64,000 nt of DNA from Phil1 sp040767925 (GCA_040767925.1 JAXGNN010000001.1:248001-312000), one strand, 5' to 3'; shown: positions 1 to 9,049, counted from the first letter of the stretch. Translations and numbers: made by a program. Notes: generated by a model from the sequence alone, not told the origin.

Positions 1-649
1 TGATGCGCGCGACCTCCTTGCCGTCTATGACGATATAGTCCCTGGGGATGACGGGTTCTCCGCCGTCGTCCCTGTGAACGTCGATAAAGAGCGTGATGCT
101 CGGATATTTTTCCTTATAATAAAGCATGGTTTCAAGCGAGCGCGAATAGGCCGTGGCGAGCTTGGGCGGCTCGTGGTTGGTGGTGTCGTGGATGACCTCT
201 ATTCCGTAGACGTCGCGAAGCTGTTGCGCCAAACGCTCGCCGACCGTCACGATGTTCATCGCGTCGTCCTGGCAGCGCCAGTTTGAGTCGGGCTCGTAGG
301 GATACCGCTCCGTGGGAAAATAGCCTTCTTTCGTGTGGGTGTGATAGATGAGCACGCTGGGTTCGTCCCCGGCGAGGTTCATGTCCGGGCTTACGGGTTC
401 CTTGGTGCCGATGAGTTCTATGAGAAACCGGATGTCGACGTTCTCGTCCACATCCGCCCGTTCAAGCTTGATGGTGGGCTGGGGCGTGGGGGTCGCCTCC
501 GCTTCCTTGTTCCCTTCGGCGGCGCCCGCGAGCTTCGATACGGCCACCGCGAGGAGGATGATGGCACAGATCCCGGTTAAAACAACCGCAAAGTAGCCTT
601 TCGCTTTCGGATTCGTTTTGCGCCTGACGGCGCGCACAGTCGTTCGCAT
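1..649 (-). CDS. spoIIP: Stage II sporulation protein P (SpoIIP), N-terminal part, cut by window edge
   Basis: Reading the minus strand from an ATG at 649 gives 216 codons open to the window edge. The start has a GGGAGG-type ribosome site about 8 bases upstream. Residues about 15-40 form one membrane segment, followed by a Thr/Pro-rich linker. Then come the motifs LIYHTHTKEGY and DVHRDD, which carry zinc-ligand-type His and Asp/Glu residues of the amidase_3-like fold of SpoIIP. In known systems SpoIIP is an amidase/endopeptidase that thins septal peptidoglycan so the mother cell can engulf the forespore. It follows gpr by about 45 bases, the same order as in other spore formers. The C-terminal part lies outside the window, so intactness cannot be judged. 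Confidence 0.93.
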   Translation of the reverse strand, partial: MRTTVRAVRRKTNPKAKGYFAVVLTGICAIILLAVAVSKLAGAAEGNKEAEATPTPQPTIKLERADVDENVDIRFLIELIGTKEPVSPDMNLAGDEPSVLIYHTHTKEGYFPTERYPYEPDSNWRCQDDAMNIVTVGERLAQQLRDVYGIEVIHDTTNHEPPKLATAYSRSLETMLYYKEKYPSITLFIDVHRDDGGEPVIPRDYIVIDGKEVARI

Positions 650-694
650 GAGTACGCCCTCCCGTCTCCCCATACTATGAGGGCGTGGACAACT

Positions 695-1618
695 TTATGC
701 GATGAGCGTCCTCACTCCCACATAATCCATGCCAAATAAGGCGCGATTGATCCCATCCGCCACGATGCGCGTCATGTCCGCGACGAGCGCGTCGATCTCC
801 TTGGGGGTGACGATGAGCTCCCCGATGTGTTCCACGATGACCCGGTCCGCGAGGTCCTTAAGCTGCTCCTCCTCGTCGTGGCGGCCGGTTTCGTCGGCGA
901 TGAGGCTGATGGTGTCGCGCGCGATCGTCCCCGCATACACGACGAGGGGCACGCCGATTGCGATCACGGGCACGCCGAGCGTTTCGTCGTTGAGGCCGGA
1001 GCGGATGTTGCCGATGCCGGCGCCCGGGCTGATGCCCGTGTCGGTGAGCTGTATGGTGGTGCTGATGCGCGCCGCGCGGCGGGAGGCGAGCGAATCGACC
1101 GCGATGATGAGACCGGGCTTCGTATGCTCCGCAACGCCGTGGATGATTTCCTTCGTTTCAACGCCCGTGACGCCCAACACGCCCGGCGCGAGCGCGCATA
1201 CCTCGCGCACGGTCTCCGGCACGGCGTCGGCCATATACTGCTTGATGTGCCGCGTAACGTAGATGGAGTCGGCGACGCGCGGGCCGAGCGAATCCGGCGT
1301 GACCGCCCGGTTGCCGAGGCCCGCCACGAGCACGGTGGCGTCGGGCGCGACGCCCTCCATAAGGTAGACGAGCTGCCGCGCGAGCTCGCGCGAAACCGCG
1401 TCGAAAAGCCCGGCGGGCTTGAGGGTCAAATCCGGCGCGTCGAGCGTGATGTACCTGCCCATGCGCTTGCCGAGGATGTTCGCGGCCGTGGGCGTCTTGA
1501 CCGTGATGCGCGAAACGTCCACCCTGTCCCGCGTAAAATTTTCCTCCTCGACGCCTATAATCTCCGGATGCAGCTCGCGCGCCTCCATGGCGAGGTCCGT
1601 GCGTATCACACCGCTCAT
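695..1618 (-). CDS. gpr: Germination protease GPR, degrades small acid-soluble spore proteins
   Basis: 307 residues, peptidase family A25. GPR cuts the DNA-protecting SASPs during germination. The two active-site aspartates of the family are visible in TPDSLGP and AVDSLASR, and GLGN and the SGISPGAGIGN-like region match the family. The ATG at 1618 follows an AAGGGAG ribosome site. The zymogen is normally activated by removing a short N-terminal propeptide before TDLA-(V/M)-E. Here only six residues (MSGVIR) precede TDLAME, against about 14-16 in Bacillus. The protein is also about 60 residues shorter than the Bacillus enzyme, lacking part of the loop before the C-terminal domain. It is transcribed with spoIIP, probably in the forespore, though I could not pick out a convincing sigma-G promoter. 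Confidence 0.95.
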   Translation of the reverse strand: MSGVIRTDLAMEARELHPEIIGVEEENFTRDRVDVSRITVKTPTAANILGKRMGRYITLDAPDLTLKPAGLFDAVSRELARQLVYLMEGVAPDATVLVAGLGNRAVTPDSLGPRVADSIYVTRHIKQYMADAVPETVREVCALAPGVLGVTGVETKEIIHGVAEHTKPGLIIAVDSLASRRAARISTTIQLTDTGISPGAGIGNIRSGLNDETLGVPVIAIGVPLVVYAGTIARDTISLIADETGRHDEEEQLKDLADRVIVEHIGELIVTPKEIDALVADMTRIVADGINRALFGMDYVGVRTLIA

Positions 1619-1726
1619 CTTTTCGCTCCCTTCATCGCTTCACCTGGTATGTTATCCGCGGCAAAGGCGCGCTATACAGCGCGCCGCAATCAGGAAAAAA
1701 CAGGCTGATCTGCGGAGAAAATATGC

Positions 1727-1755
1727 TTGCAATCCATATAGGCGCGTGATATAAT
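1727..1755 (+). promoter_or_regulatory. Promoter of rpsT
   Basis: TTGCAA at 1727-1732, a 17-base spacer and a perfect TATAAT at 1750-1755 form a strong housekeeping promoter about 35 bases before the rpsT start. Confidence 0.85.
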
Positions 1756-1791
1756 CCACCATGTTCGAGAAAAAAAAGGGGGAAAACCGTT

Positions 1792-2058
1792 TTGGCAAAC
1801 CATAAGTCCGCACTGAAGCGCGTAGGCACCACCGCGAAAAAAAACCTGAATAACCGCATCGTCTCCTCCCGCGCGAAGACCATCGTGAAGAAGTTCGACG
1901 CCGTCGTCGCCTCTGGCGACCAGGCCGCCGTGCAGTCTGTATATACCGAGGCCGTCAGCACCGTCGACAAGGCCGCGGCGAAGGGCGTCATCCACAAGAA
2001 CGCCGCCAACCGCAAGAAGGCCCAGCTCGCCAAAAAGCTCGCCTCTTCTTCCAAATAA
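1792..2058 (+). CDS. rpsT: 30S ribosomal protein S20
   Basis: 88 residues, very basic, beginning with the family N-terminus MANHKSALKR and rich in Lys, Arg and Ala. S20 binds the 5' domain of 16S rRNA early in small-subunit assembly. The start codon is TTG at 1792, placed after a run containing AAAGGGGGA; a TTG start is common for rpsT. It is a single-gene unit with its own promoter and a hairpin terminator just downstream, next to gpr and spoIIP as in many Firmicutes. Confidence 0.97.
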   Translation: MANHKSALKRVGTTAKKNLNNRIVSSRAKTIVKKFDAVVASGDQAAVQSVYTEAVSTVDKAAAKGVIHKNAANRKKAQLAKKLASSSK

Positions 2059-2077
2059 ATCAACCCGACTGATTTTT

Positions 2078-2104
2078 AAGCCGGCCGGCCGCAAAGGCCG
2101 GCTT
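2078..2104 (+). terminator. Terminator after rpsT
   Basis: AAGCCGGCC (2078-2086) pairs with GGCCGGCTT (2096-2104) around a 9-base loop and is followed by TGTTTTG. Confidence 0.8.
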
Positions 2105-2189
2105 GTTTTGGTGTCCGCAACCGAAAGTTTTTTCCAGCGCAACCAATTCTCGCTTTCGCCCGTTGTGCATCTATGTTAGAATCATGCAT

Positions 2190-3986
2190 ATGAAGCATTC
2201 CTACCCGTTTTTTAAGACGCTGCGGAGGCTCGTCGCCAACGCCGCTGCGCAGGATCGCGGCCTTTTCGGCGTCTTCGCCGTCTACACGCTCGCTGCGGCG
2301 CTGATCCCCCTCCCGCCCGTGCTGCTTCCCAAGCTCGTCATCGAAGAGCTGGCGGGGCGGGCGCGGCCGGAATATCTTTTCTATATCGTGGCGGGTTTTT
2401 TGATCCTCTCGATGCTGCTCAATTTCCTGAAGAGCATTCCTTACCAGAATTCGTATATGCGCCTGACGCGCCTTCGCATCGATTACGTCGCGCGCATGTT
2501 CACGGGGCTGCTTCGCATGGATTATCCCTATTGCGAGGACGATAAGTTCTACGACGAGCACGAGAAGGCCTTCAACTCGACCAACAGCAACAACAACGGC
2601 GTGGAGGCGGTCTACCGCGCCATGTTCAGCGCGCCCGCGATCCTCCTCACGGCCGCGGCGCTCGCGGTCTTCATCGGGATGCGCAACCCGCTCATCCTCT
2701 TGGCGATCCTCGTCAACATCGCGGCGATCGCCTTCATCAGCCGCAAAGTCCACGCCTACCGCTTCGCGAAGAAGGAAGAGCTCGGCCACGCGGAGCGTCG
2801 GATGGGATATTACCTTCGCACGACGCACGACTTCGCCTACGGAAAGGACATCCGCGTCTACGGCCTGCGCGAGCGGGTCATCGACAACTGCAGGCGCGAG
2901 ATACAGGGCTATACGGACATCCACGCGCTCATCGCGAAGCGCGAATACCTCCTCGGCTTCATCGGCCTAGCGACCCTTGTTCTGAGCGACGCCGCGACCT
3001 ACGGCCTCATCGTGCGCGAGGTCGTCGAGGGCATGAGCATCGCGGACTTTTCCATGTACCTCGCCGCGGCGGCGGCGCTCTCGCTCAACCTGAAGAACCT
3101 CACCAAAGAGGTCACAACCATGCTCAACGAGGGCGATTACGTGCACGAGCTGTTCAGCTTCCTCGACACGGACTTCGTGGGCGCGCAGGGAACGCGAGGC
3201 CCCGTCGGGGGCGACACGCTCGAGGTCGAGTTCAGGGACGTTTCCTTCAAATATCCCCGCAGCGAAAAATACGTGTTCGAGCACCTGAACCTCACCATCC
3301 GCAAGGGCGAGCGCCTCGCGCTCGTGGGCGTGAACGGCGCGGGAAAATCCACGCTCGTCAAGCTCATGACGGGGCTCTTCCACGCGACGGAGGGGCAGAT
3401 CCTCATCAACGGCATCCTGATCGAGGAGTTCAATAAGAGGGCGCTGCACGCGATGTTCTCGGCCGTGTTCCAGGAGGTCAACGTCATCGCCTACACCATT
3501 TTGGAGAACGTGGCGGGCCGCGAGGACGGCGACCGGGCTCGCGCCGAGGAGGCGCTCAAAAAAGCCGGGCTCTGGGAAAAGGTCGCCTCCCTCCCCAAGG
3601 GGCTCGACACCGTCATGCTTAAGGTGATCGACGAGGAGGGCGCCATCTTCTCGGGCGGCGAGTCGCAGAAGCTTGCCATTGCCCGCGCGCTTTATAAAGA
3701 CGCGAACATGGTCGTCATGGACGAACCCACGGCCGCGCTCGACGCGCTTGCCGAGCAGGACATCTACGAGCGCTTCGACGAACTGACCTCGGGCAAGACG
3801 GCGCTCTATATCTCCCACAGGCTCGCGAGCACGCGCTTCTGCGACAGAATCATCCTCCTCGACGGCGCGCGCATCGCGGAGGTGGGCACGCACGCGGAAC
3901 TGATGGCCATGCGCGGCAAATACTGCGAGATGTTCACCGTGCAGGGCAAATATTACACGCAGGGCGTCGCCCAGGGGGCCAGATAA
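2190..3986 (+). CDS. ABC exporter half-transporter (membrane domain plus ATPase), first of a pair
   Basis: About 598 residues. The first 330 or so form an ABC_membrane domain with several hydrophobic segments. The last 230 are an ATP-binding domain with Walker A GVNGAGKST (about residue 380), signature SGGESQK (about 487), Walker B VVMDEPTAALD and the switch His in ISHRL. All catalytic residues are present. It is followed two bases later by a second half-transporter, so the pair probably forms a heterodimeric exporter of the MsbA/LmrA class; the substrate (lipid, peptide or drug) is not evident. The start is uncertain: ATG at 2190 is used, but no clear ribosome site precedes it, and ATG at 2184 is equally possible. 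Confidence 0.88.
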   Translation: MKHSYPFFKTLRRLVANAAAQDRGLFGVFAVYTLAAALIPLPPVLLPKLVIEELAGRARPEYLFYIVAGFLILSMLLNFLKSIPYQNSYMRLTRLRIDYVARMFTGLLRMDYPYCEDDKFYDEHEKAFNSTNSNNNGVEAVYRAMFSAPAILLTAAALAVFIGMRNPLILLAILVNIAAIAFISRKVHAYRFAKKEELGHAERRMGYYLRTTHDFAYGKDIRVYGLRERVIDNCRREIQGYTDIHALIAKREYLLGFIGLATLVLSDAATYGLIVREVVEGMSIADFSMYLAAAAALSLNLKNLTKEVTTMLNEGDYVHELFSFLDTDFVGAQGTRGPVGGDTLEVEFRDVSFKYPRSEKYVFEHLNLTIRKGERLALVGVNGAGKSTLVKLMTGLFHATEGQILINGILIEEFNKRALHAMFSAVFQEVNVIAYTILENVAGREDGDRARAEEALKKAGLWEKVASLPKGLDTVMLKVIDEEGAIFSGGESQKLAIARALYKDANMVVMDEPTAALDALAEQDIYERFDELTSGKTALYISHRLASTRFCDRIILLDGARIAEVGTHAELMAMRGKYCEMFTVQGKYYTQGVAQGAR

Positions 3987-3988
3987 GC

Positions 3989-5776
3989 ATGAAGGCGACG
4001 AAAAAGCTCTCTATGTTCCTGAAGCTTGCGTGGGATATTTCCCCGAAATACATCTTCCATCTTCTGGGTTCCTCCCTGCTGGGCGGCGCGCAGCTCATCG
4101 CGAACGTGGTGCTGCCCAAGTTCCTCATCGACGAGTTGACGGGCGCGCAGAACCCGAACCTGCTTTTCTTCTGGACGGCGGCGATCGTCGGCTCCAACTT
4201 CGCCTTCGCCTTCCTCGCCAACGCATTCAAGCGGCACCTCGACTACATGAGAAGATACGTGCCCGAAATGCTGCGCGAGCGCATGGCCGAGAAGATCATG
4301 AAGGTCCCGTACGCCTGCCTCGAGGACCCCGGGAAGCTCGACCTCAAGGAGCGCGCCGTCTTCGCCGCGTCGACCTTCTCCGCGCTGGAGAGCATGGTGA
4401 ACATCCTCGCGAACGTCACGCGCGACGTCATCGTCGTCGCGGGCCTCCTCGCCGTGATGGCGACGCTGAGCCCGCTCCTCGTGCTGCTTCTCGCGGCCTG
4501 CATCGGCCTCGCGCTGCTTTTCTACGGCACCATCAAGAAGCACCAGCAGGCGTTCCACATGAGCCTCATCCCCATCAACCGGCAATACGGCTACTATGTT
4601 TCCCTCTGCGCCAACGGGGAGATCCAGAAGGACGCGCGTCTCTACGACATGGCCGACATGCTCTCGGAGCGCGTGTCGCGCTACAACCTGAGCATCTGTG
4701 AGCGCTCCATGCCATATATGGCGCGGCTGGGCGTGTTCAATGGCCTCGTCGACTCCGTCAATAGCCTGCAGGCGGCCATCGCCTACGGCTTCGTGGGCTA
4801 CAGGGTGCTCGTGCCGGGCGCGGCGGGGGCCATCACGTTGGGCTCCTTCACGATGTACGTTTCCGCCGCGACGGGCTTCACCACGACCGTGATGGACCTC
4901 ACGATGAACCTCATCGACATGTGGCAGGTGCTCTCGTATCTCGACCCGTATATGCAGTTCATGGAGCTGCCCGACGAGGAGGATATGACGGGCGTTTCCT
5001 TCGAAGAGGACGTGCGGGAGATCCGCTTCGAGGACGTCACCTTCACATATCCCGGTTCCAAAGAGCCCGTGCTCCAGGACATCAGCTTCGATATCCGCGG
5101 CGGGGAGAAGGTTTCCATCGTGGGCCTCAACGGCGCGGGCAAAACCACGCTCATCAAGCTCCTGTGCAGGATGTATCGGCCCGATTCGGGCAAAATCTTC
5201 GTCAACGGGCGCGACCTTTGGGAATACGACCACGCCTCGTGGACGAAGGCCGTGGCCGCGGTTTTTCAGGATTACAAGCTCTTCGCCTTCACCATCGACG
5301 AGAACATCATCTGCAAGGACCCCGGCGCCGACCTCGTGGGCACGGGGGAAGCGCTCCGAAAGGCCGGCCTCGAGGAGAAGATGAAGGAACTGGACCTCGG
5401 CATCTATTCGATGCTCGGCAAGGAGTACGACGAGAAGGGCATCGAGCTCTCCGGCGGCGAGAGGCAGAAGATCGCCATCGCGCGCGCGCTTTACAAAAAC
5501 GCGAAGCTCGTCATACTCGACGAGCCGACGAGCGCGCTCGATCCGCTCGCGGAGGCCGAGATCTACGAGCATTTCAACTCGCTCGTGGGCGACGGCACGG
5601 CCATCTACATCTCCCACCGCATGAGCTCCTCCGTCTTCTGTGAGCGCATACTCGTCATCGACGGCGGCCGCGTGGCGGCGCACGCGCCGCACGCCGAACT
5701 GATGGAGGACGAAGGCGGGCTCTACCGCAAGCTCTTCCTCACGCAGGCGGAAAACTACGACGTCAGCGGAGCCTGA
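3989..5776 (+). CDS. ABC exporter half-transporter (membrane domain plus ATPase), second of a pair
   Basis: 595 residues with the same architecture as the gene upstream: a transmembrane domain to about residue 330, then an ATPase with Walker A GLNGAGKTT (about 383), signature LSGGERQK (about 487), Walker B VILDEPTSALD and ISHRMSS. Both nucleotide sites look competent, unlike heterodimers with one degenerate site. The ATG lies two bases after the stop of the first gene, so the two are translationally coupled. They were probably made by duplication. No permease-specific substrate clue or regulator is adjacent. Confidence 0.88.
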   Translation: MKATKKLSMFLKLAWDISPKYIFHLLGSSLLGGAQLIANVVLPKFLIDELTGAQNPNLLFFWTAAIVGSNFAFAFLANAFKRHLDYMRRYVPEMLRERMAEKIMKVPYACLEDPGKLDLKERAVFAASTFSALESMVNILANVTRDVIVVAGLLAVMATLSPLLVLLLAACIGLALLFYGTIKKHQQAFHMSLIPINRQYGYYVSLCANGEIQKDARLYDMADMLSERVSRYNLSICERSMPYMARLGVFNGLVDSVNSLQAAIAYGFVGYRVLVPGAAGAITLGSFTMYVSAATGFTTTVMDLTMNLIDMWQVLSYLDPYMQFMELPDEEDMTGVSFEEDVREIRFEDVTFTYPGSKEPVLQDISFDIRGGEKVSIVGLNGAGKTTLIKLLCRMYRPDSGKIFVNGRDLWEYDHASWTKAVAAVFQDYKLFAFTIDENIICKDPGADLVGTGEALRKAGLEEKMKELDLGIYSMLGKEYDEKGIELSGGERQKIAIARALYKNAKLVILDEPTSALDPLAEAEIYEHFNSLVGDGTAIYISHRMSSSVFCERILVIDGGRVAAHAPHAELMEDEGGLYRKLFLTQAENYDVSGA

Positions 5777-5820
5777 ACCCTCTATCCATAGTTCTATTTA
5801 GATAGCATGAACGGGCATGG

Positions 5821-5852
5821 AAAGCCGCCTCCGCTGTCGCGGAGGCGGCTTT
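5821..5852. terminator. Bidirectional terminator between ABC exporter and lipoprotein genes
   Basis: A 14-bp perfect stem (5821-5834 with 5839-5852) with a TGTC loop lies between two convergent genes. The arms end in AAA/TTT, so it can stop transcription in both directions. Confidence 0.85.
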
Positions 5853-5869
5853 AATCGCATTGTCAATTG

Positions 5870-6433
5870 TCAGTTGTTTCCGTCCGGCTTCACGCCCAGC
5901 GAGTCGTCGAAGATAATTTTAATCTCGAGATCGGTGAGCGTCATGTCGGTGTCGATCTGGGCGAAGAGCGTGGTCTCGCCGGGCGGGAGGATGAGGATAT
6001 ACTGCGCGTCCCGCGTCTGCAGCCTGCCCTCGGCGACGAGGATGCCCTCCTCATCGTAGAACGCGACGCCAGCCGCGCACACGATGGTTTTGGGATAATC
6101 GTTGACGGCGATGGCGTCCACGAAGGTATCCTCCTCCTGCTCGTACACCTGCACGTTGCGGAAGGAAAGATATTGCTTGAAATGATCCGCGCCCGATATG
6201 GGGATGCCCTTCGCGTCGAACAGGGGCGCGACCGTCGCCGTCGGCTCCGCCGCGGTGGGCGAGGGCGCGGGCGACACCGTCGGGGCAGGCGTCGCGATGG
6301 GCGTCGGGAGCGGGAGCGTGCTGCCCGGAACGATCGCGGGGCGCGCCGAGACGCAACCGGAAAGCGCCGCCGCGAGCAGCGTCGCCGCCAGCGCGAGGAG
6401 CAGCGCCTTACTTGCCGCCGTTCCCGTTGTCAT
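5870..6433 (-). CDS. Putative lipoprotein with a FxLYD-like extracellular domain
   Basis: 187 residues from an ATG at 6433 that overlaps the end of pncB by 26 bases. The N-terminus is a lipoprotein signal ending in the lipobox LSGC. A Pro/Thr/Ala-rich linker of about 45 residues follows, then a roughly 120-residue domain with alternating hydrophobic strands. The domain suggests an immunoglobulin-like beta fold of the FxLYD/DUF type found in Firmicutes lipoproteins, though this assignment is by pattern only. It is the last gene of the lgt-pncB unit; Lgt, the enzyme that lipidates such proteins, is encoded two genes upstream. Function unknown. Confidence 0.7.
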   Translation of the reverse strand: MTTGTAASKALLLALAATLLAAALSGCVSARPAIVPGSTLPLPTPIATPAPTVSPAPSPTAAEPTATVAPLFDAKGIPISGADHFKQYLSFRNVQVYEQEEDTFVDAIAVNDYPKTIVCAAGVAFYDEEGILVAEGRLQTRDAQYILILPPGETTLFAQIDTDMTLTDLEIKIIFDDSLGVKPDGNN

Positions 6434-7880
6434 GCGCAACCCTGAATTCCGCGATGAGCTTCTGCTTGAGCTCATACAGCCTGTCGGACAGGTCGACCTT
6501 GTATTCGTGCGGGTTGAGCAGGCGCTTGCTCTCCTCCCAGAAGGTGGAAAGCTCCTTTTTGCAGTAAGCCTGTATCTCGCTCATCTCCGGGGGCTGATAG
6601 ATCTGCCTGCCGCCGATAAAAAGGGGCACGAGCATCTCGCGCACGGAGAAGTTCGAGAGGAGCTTGGTTTTATAGCGCTGCTCCGGATGGTAGATGCGAA
6701 GGGGCTGCGTTTCGTCGATCCGTTCGTCCTCGAGCGCGATGATGTCCGCGAGCGCCATGCCGTTCTTTTTATCGTACAGGCGGAACACCTTCTTGTACCC
6801 CGGGTTCGTCATCTTGACGATATTGTCGGAGATTTTTATCTTCGGATAGATCACCCCGTCGATGATCTCCGCGGAGAGCTTGTACACGCCGCCGAGCGCC
6901 GGGCAGTCGAGCGATGTGATGAGCTTCGTGCCCACGCCCCAGACGTCGATCCGCGCCCCCTGCGCCTTGAGGTCGCGGATGACCGTCTCGTCGAGGTCCC
7001 CCGAGGCGAAAATCATCGCTTCGGTATGGCCGGCCTCGTCGAGCATGACGCGCGCCTTCTTGGAAAGATAGGCGAGGTCGCCCGAATCGAGCCGTATGCC
7101 CACGGGCTTATGGCCTTTGGCCTTCAGTTCGTCGAACACTTTGATGGCGTTTGGCACGCCGGACCTGAGCGTGTCGTAGGTGTCGACCAGGAGCAGGCAG
7201 GCGTTCGGGAAAACATCCGCGTAGGCGCGGAAGGCGTCTAGCTCCGTTGGGAAGCTCATAACCCAGCTGTGCGCGTGGGTCCCCTTCACGTCGACCTGGA
7301 ACATCTGCCCCGTGAGCACGTTGCTCGTCGCGGTGCAGCCGCCGATCATGGCGGCGCGCGCGCCGTAGATGCCCGCGTCCGGCCCCTGCGCGCGTCGCAG
7401 GCCGAATTCCATCACCCCGTCCCCTCCGGCGGCGTAAACCACGCGCGCGGCCTTTGTGGCGATGAGCGTCTGATGGTTGACGAGGTTCAGGAGCGCCGTT
7501 TCCACAAGCTGCGCCTGCATGATGGGCGCGCGCACGCGGATAAGGGGCTCATAGGGGAACACGACCGTGCCCTCGGGCATGCCGTAGATTTCCCCGGTGA
7601 AGCGCAATTCGCTCAGTTCCTTCAAAAACGCCTCGTCGAAAAGCCTGAGGGAGCGAAGATATGTTAAATCCTCCTCCTCGAAGCGGAGGCTGTTGATATA
7701 GTCGATGACCGATTCCGTGCCCGCCATGATCGCGTAGGCGCTGTTCTCGCGGCTGCGGAAAAAGAGGTCGAACACGGCCTCGTTCTTCGTCATGCCGAAG
7801 CGATAGTACCCGTACATCATCGTGAGCTGGTACAGGTCCGTCATCATCGTGAGGTTCCTTGCGCTCGTGATGTCTCCCAT
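6408..7880 (-). CDS. pncB: Nicotinate phosphoribosyltransferase
   Basis: About 490 residues. The enzyme makes nicotinate mononucleotide from nicotinate and PRPP in the NAD salvage pathway. N-terminal MTDLYQLTM, the central EFGLRRAQGPD, GCTATSN and THAHSWVMSF, and the phosphate-binding RLDSGDL region match the family. The ATG at 7880 follows AGGAAGAG and sits one base past the lgt stop, so the two are coupled. An upstream extension is possible in frame but would run into lgt and lacks a ribosome site. Confidence 0.94.
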   Translation of the reverse strand: MGDITSARNLTMMTDLYQLTMMYGYYRFGMTKNEAVFDLFFRSRENSAYAIMAGTESVIDYINSLRFEEEDLTYLRSLRLFDEAFLKELSELRFTGEIYGMPEGTVVFPYEPLIRVRAPIMQAQLVETALLNLVNHQTLIATKAARVVYAAGGDGVMEFGLRRAQGPDAGIYGARAAMIGGCTATSNVLTGQMFQVDVKGTHAHSWVMSFPTELDAFRAYADVFPNACLLLVDTYDTLRSGVPNAIKVFDELKAKGHKPVGIRLDSGDLAYLSKKARVMLDEAGHTEAMIFASGDLDETVIRDLKAQGARIDVWGVGTKLITSLDCPALGGVYKLSAEIIDGVIYPKIKISDNIVKMTNPGYKKVFRLYDKKNGMALADIIALEDERIDETQPLRIYHPEQRYKTKLLSNFSVREMLVPLFIGGRQIYQPPEMSEIQAYCKKELSTFWEESKRLLNPHEYKVDLSDRLYELKQKLIAEFRVAHDNGNGGK

Positions 7881-7881
7881 G

Positions 7882-8964
7882 TCACTCTTCCTTTTGGTCC
7901 GGTGCCCCGTCCGCGCCGATCTCGTCCGGTTCATCGTCATCGTCGTCTATATCGTCTTCGTCGTCTTCGTCGTCTTCGTCGTCTTCGTCGTCTACGTCGT
8001 CTTCGTCTTCGCCGTCCGCGAAAGCGGCGGAACCTTCTTCGCCCTCCGCTTCCTTCCCCTCCTCTTCAACGGCCGCGCGCGGCGAAGGCCAGATCAGTTT
8101 GCCGAGCTTCTTCTCGCGCAGCGCCCGCACGACGAGGAACGCCAGGGCGAGCAGGAAGAGAATCGCGCTCAGGAGCTGGGAGACGCGAATGCCGTCCGCA
8201 AGACCCTCCGCGCTGGGCCTGATGAGCCAGAGGCTGTCCGCCCGGAGCCCTTCGACGAACATGCGCTCAAAGGAATACAGAAGCGTATACCACACGAGGG
8301 CGTCCCCGTCGTGCTTAAAGCGCCTGCGCATGAGCATGATGAACACGAAGATGAGAAGGCACCACAGGGATTCGTAAAAGAACGTCGCAAGGTGGAGATG
8401 CCCTCCCGCGGCGTTGGTGTAGCAGGCGGCGCACAGCGCGCCGTCGAAATAATGCGCACCCTCGATGGCCACGACGAACGGGAAATAGTTGAGAAGCGGA
8501 AACTTCGCGAGCATCTGCGCCGTGACGGGCAGTCCGTACGCTTCCTGGTTGAAGAAGTTGCCCCACCTGCCGATGGCCTGCGCGAGCACGAGGCCGGGCA
8601 CGATCGTATCCGTCAGGGCGAGGAAGCGCACCTTGCGCACGCGCGAGAAGATCGCGACCGCGATAAGGCCCCCGATCACCGCGCCGTAAATGGCGAGGCC
8701 GCCCTCCCAGATATAGAGGATGCGGATGGGATCGGCGAGGTACTGCTCGAGCTCGAAGAGCACATAGTAGAGCCGCGCGCCGACGACGCCCGCCGGGATC
8801 ACCGCGAGGCACATGTCGACCACGATGTCGCGTGGCAGCCGCAGGCGCTTTTCCTCGCGCTGCGCGAGGATCACCGCGAGCACGATGCCCGCGGCCATCA
8901 GGATACCGTACCAGTAGATGTCCTTGCCGAAGAGCGAGAACGCCACCCTGTCCGGATTCGTCAT
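7882..8964 (-). CDS. lgt: Prolipoprotein diacylglyceryl transferase with acidic tail
   Basis: 360 residues. Lgt attaches diacylglycerol from phosphatidylglycerol to the lipobox Cys of prelipoproteins in the membrane. About seven hydrophobic segments are present, and the family signature GRWGNFFNQEAYG is intact near residue 135. The ATG at 8964 follows GGGAGGATAAGCTT. The last 60 or so residues are unusual: a low-complexity run of Asp and Glu encoded by a short tandem repeat. The catalytic core alone is about 290 residues, the normal family length, so the tail is an addition facing the cytoplasm by the usual topology. Confidence 0.93.
   Translation of the reverse strand: MTNPDRVAFSLFGKDIYWYGILMAAGIVLAVILAQREEKRLRLPRDIVVDMCLAVIPAGVVGARLYYVLFELEQYLADPIRILYIWEGGLAIYGAVIGGLIAVAIFSRVRKVRFLALTDTIVPGLVLAQAIGRWGNFFNQEAYGLPVTAQMLAKFPLLNYFPFVVAIEGAHYFDGALCAACYTNAAGGHLHLATFFYESLWCLLIFVFIMLMRRRFKHDGDALVWYTLLYSFERMFVEGLRADSLWLIRPSAEGLADGIRVSQLLSAILFLLALAFLVVRALREKKLGKLIWPSPRAAVEEEGKEAEGEEGSAAFADGEDEDDVDDEDDEDDEDDEDDIDDDDDEPDEIGADGAPDQKEE
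7946..8010. repeat. Trinucleotide-rich tandem repeat coding the Asp/Glu tail of Lgt
   Basis: On the plus strand, repeated units of GTC and TTC (for example gtcgtcttc copies) run for about 60 bases. On the coding strand they read GAC/GAA/GAT, giving the acidic low-complexity tail. Such repeats are prone to slippage in multiples of three. Confidence 0.8.
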
Positions 8965-9014
8965 AAGCTTATCCTCCCAATGCCGGAAATGATATCCGAC
9001 TGAAATCGAATACC

Positions 9015-9042
9015 ATTATACAACAAAGACCTGAATATGGAA
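9015..9042 (-). promoter_or_regulatory. Possible promoter of the lgt operon
   Basis: On the minus strand a perfect TATAAT (9020-9015) lies about 50 bases before lgt, with a poor -35 match (TTCCAT, 9042-9037) 16 bases further upstream. Confidence 0.4.
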
Positions 9043-9049
9043 AGCCGCC

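Noticed and set aside
1690..2142. Minus-strand frames of about 145 residues over rpsT.
   Set aside because: Antisense to a confident ribosomal protein gene, with no recognisable domain.
3953..5692. A 579-residue minus-strand frame across the second ABC exporter gene.
   Set aside because: Composition is His/Arg/Glu-rich without any domain; the plus strand has complete ABC motifs.
7946..8010. Short repeats as a possible CRISPR array.
   Set aside because: Units are 3-9 bases with no spacers and lie within the lgt coding frame.
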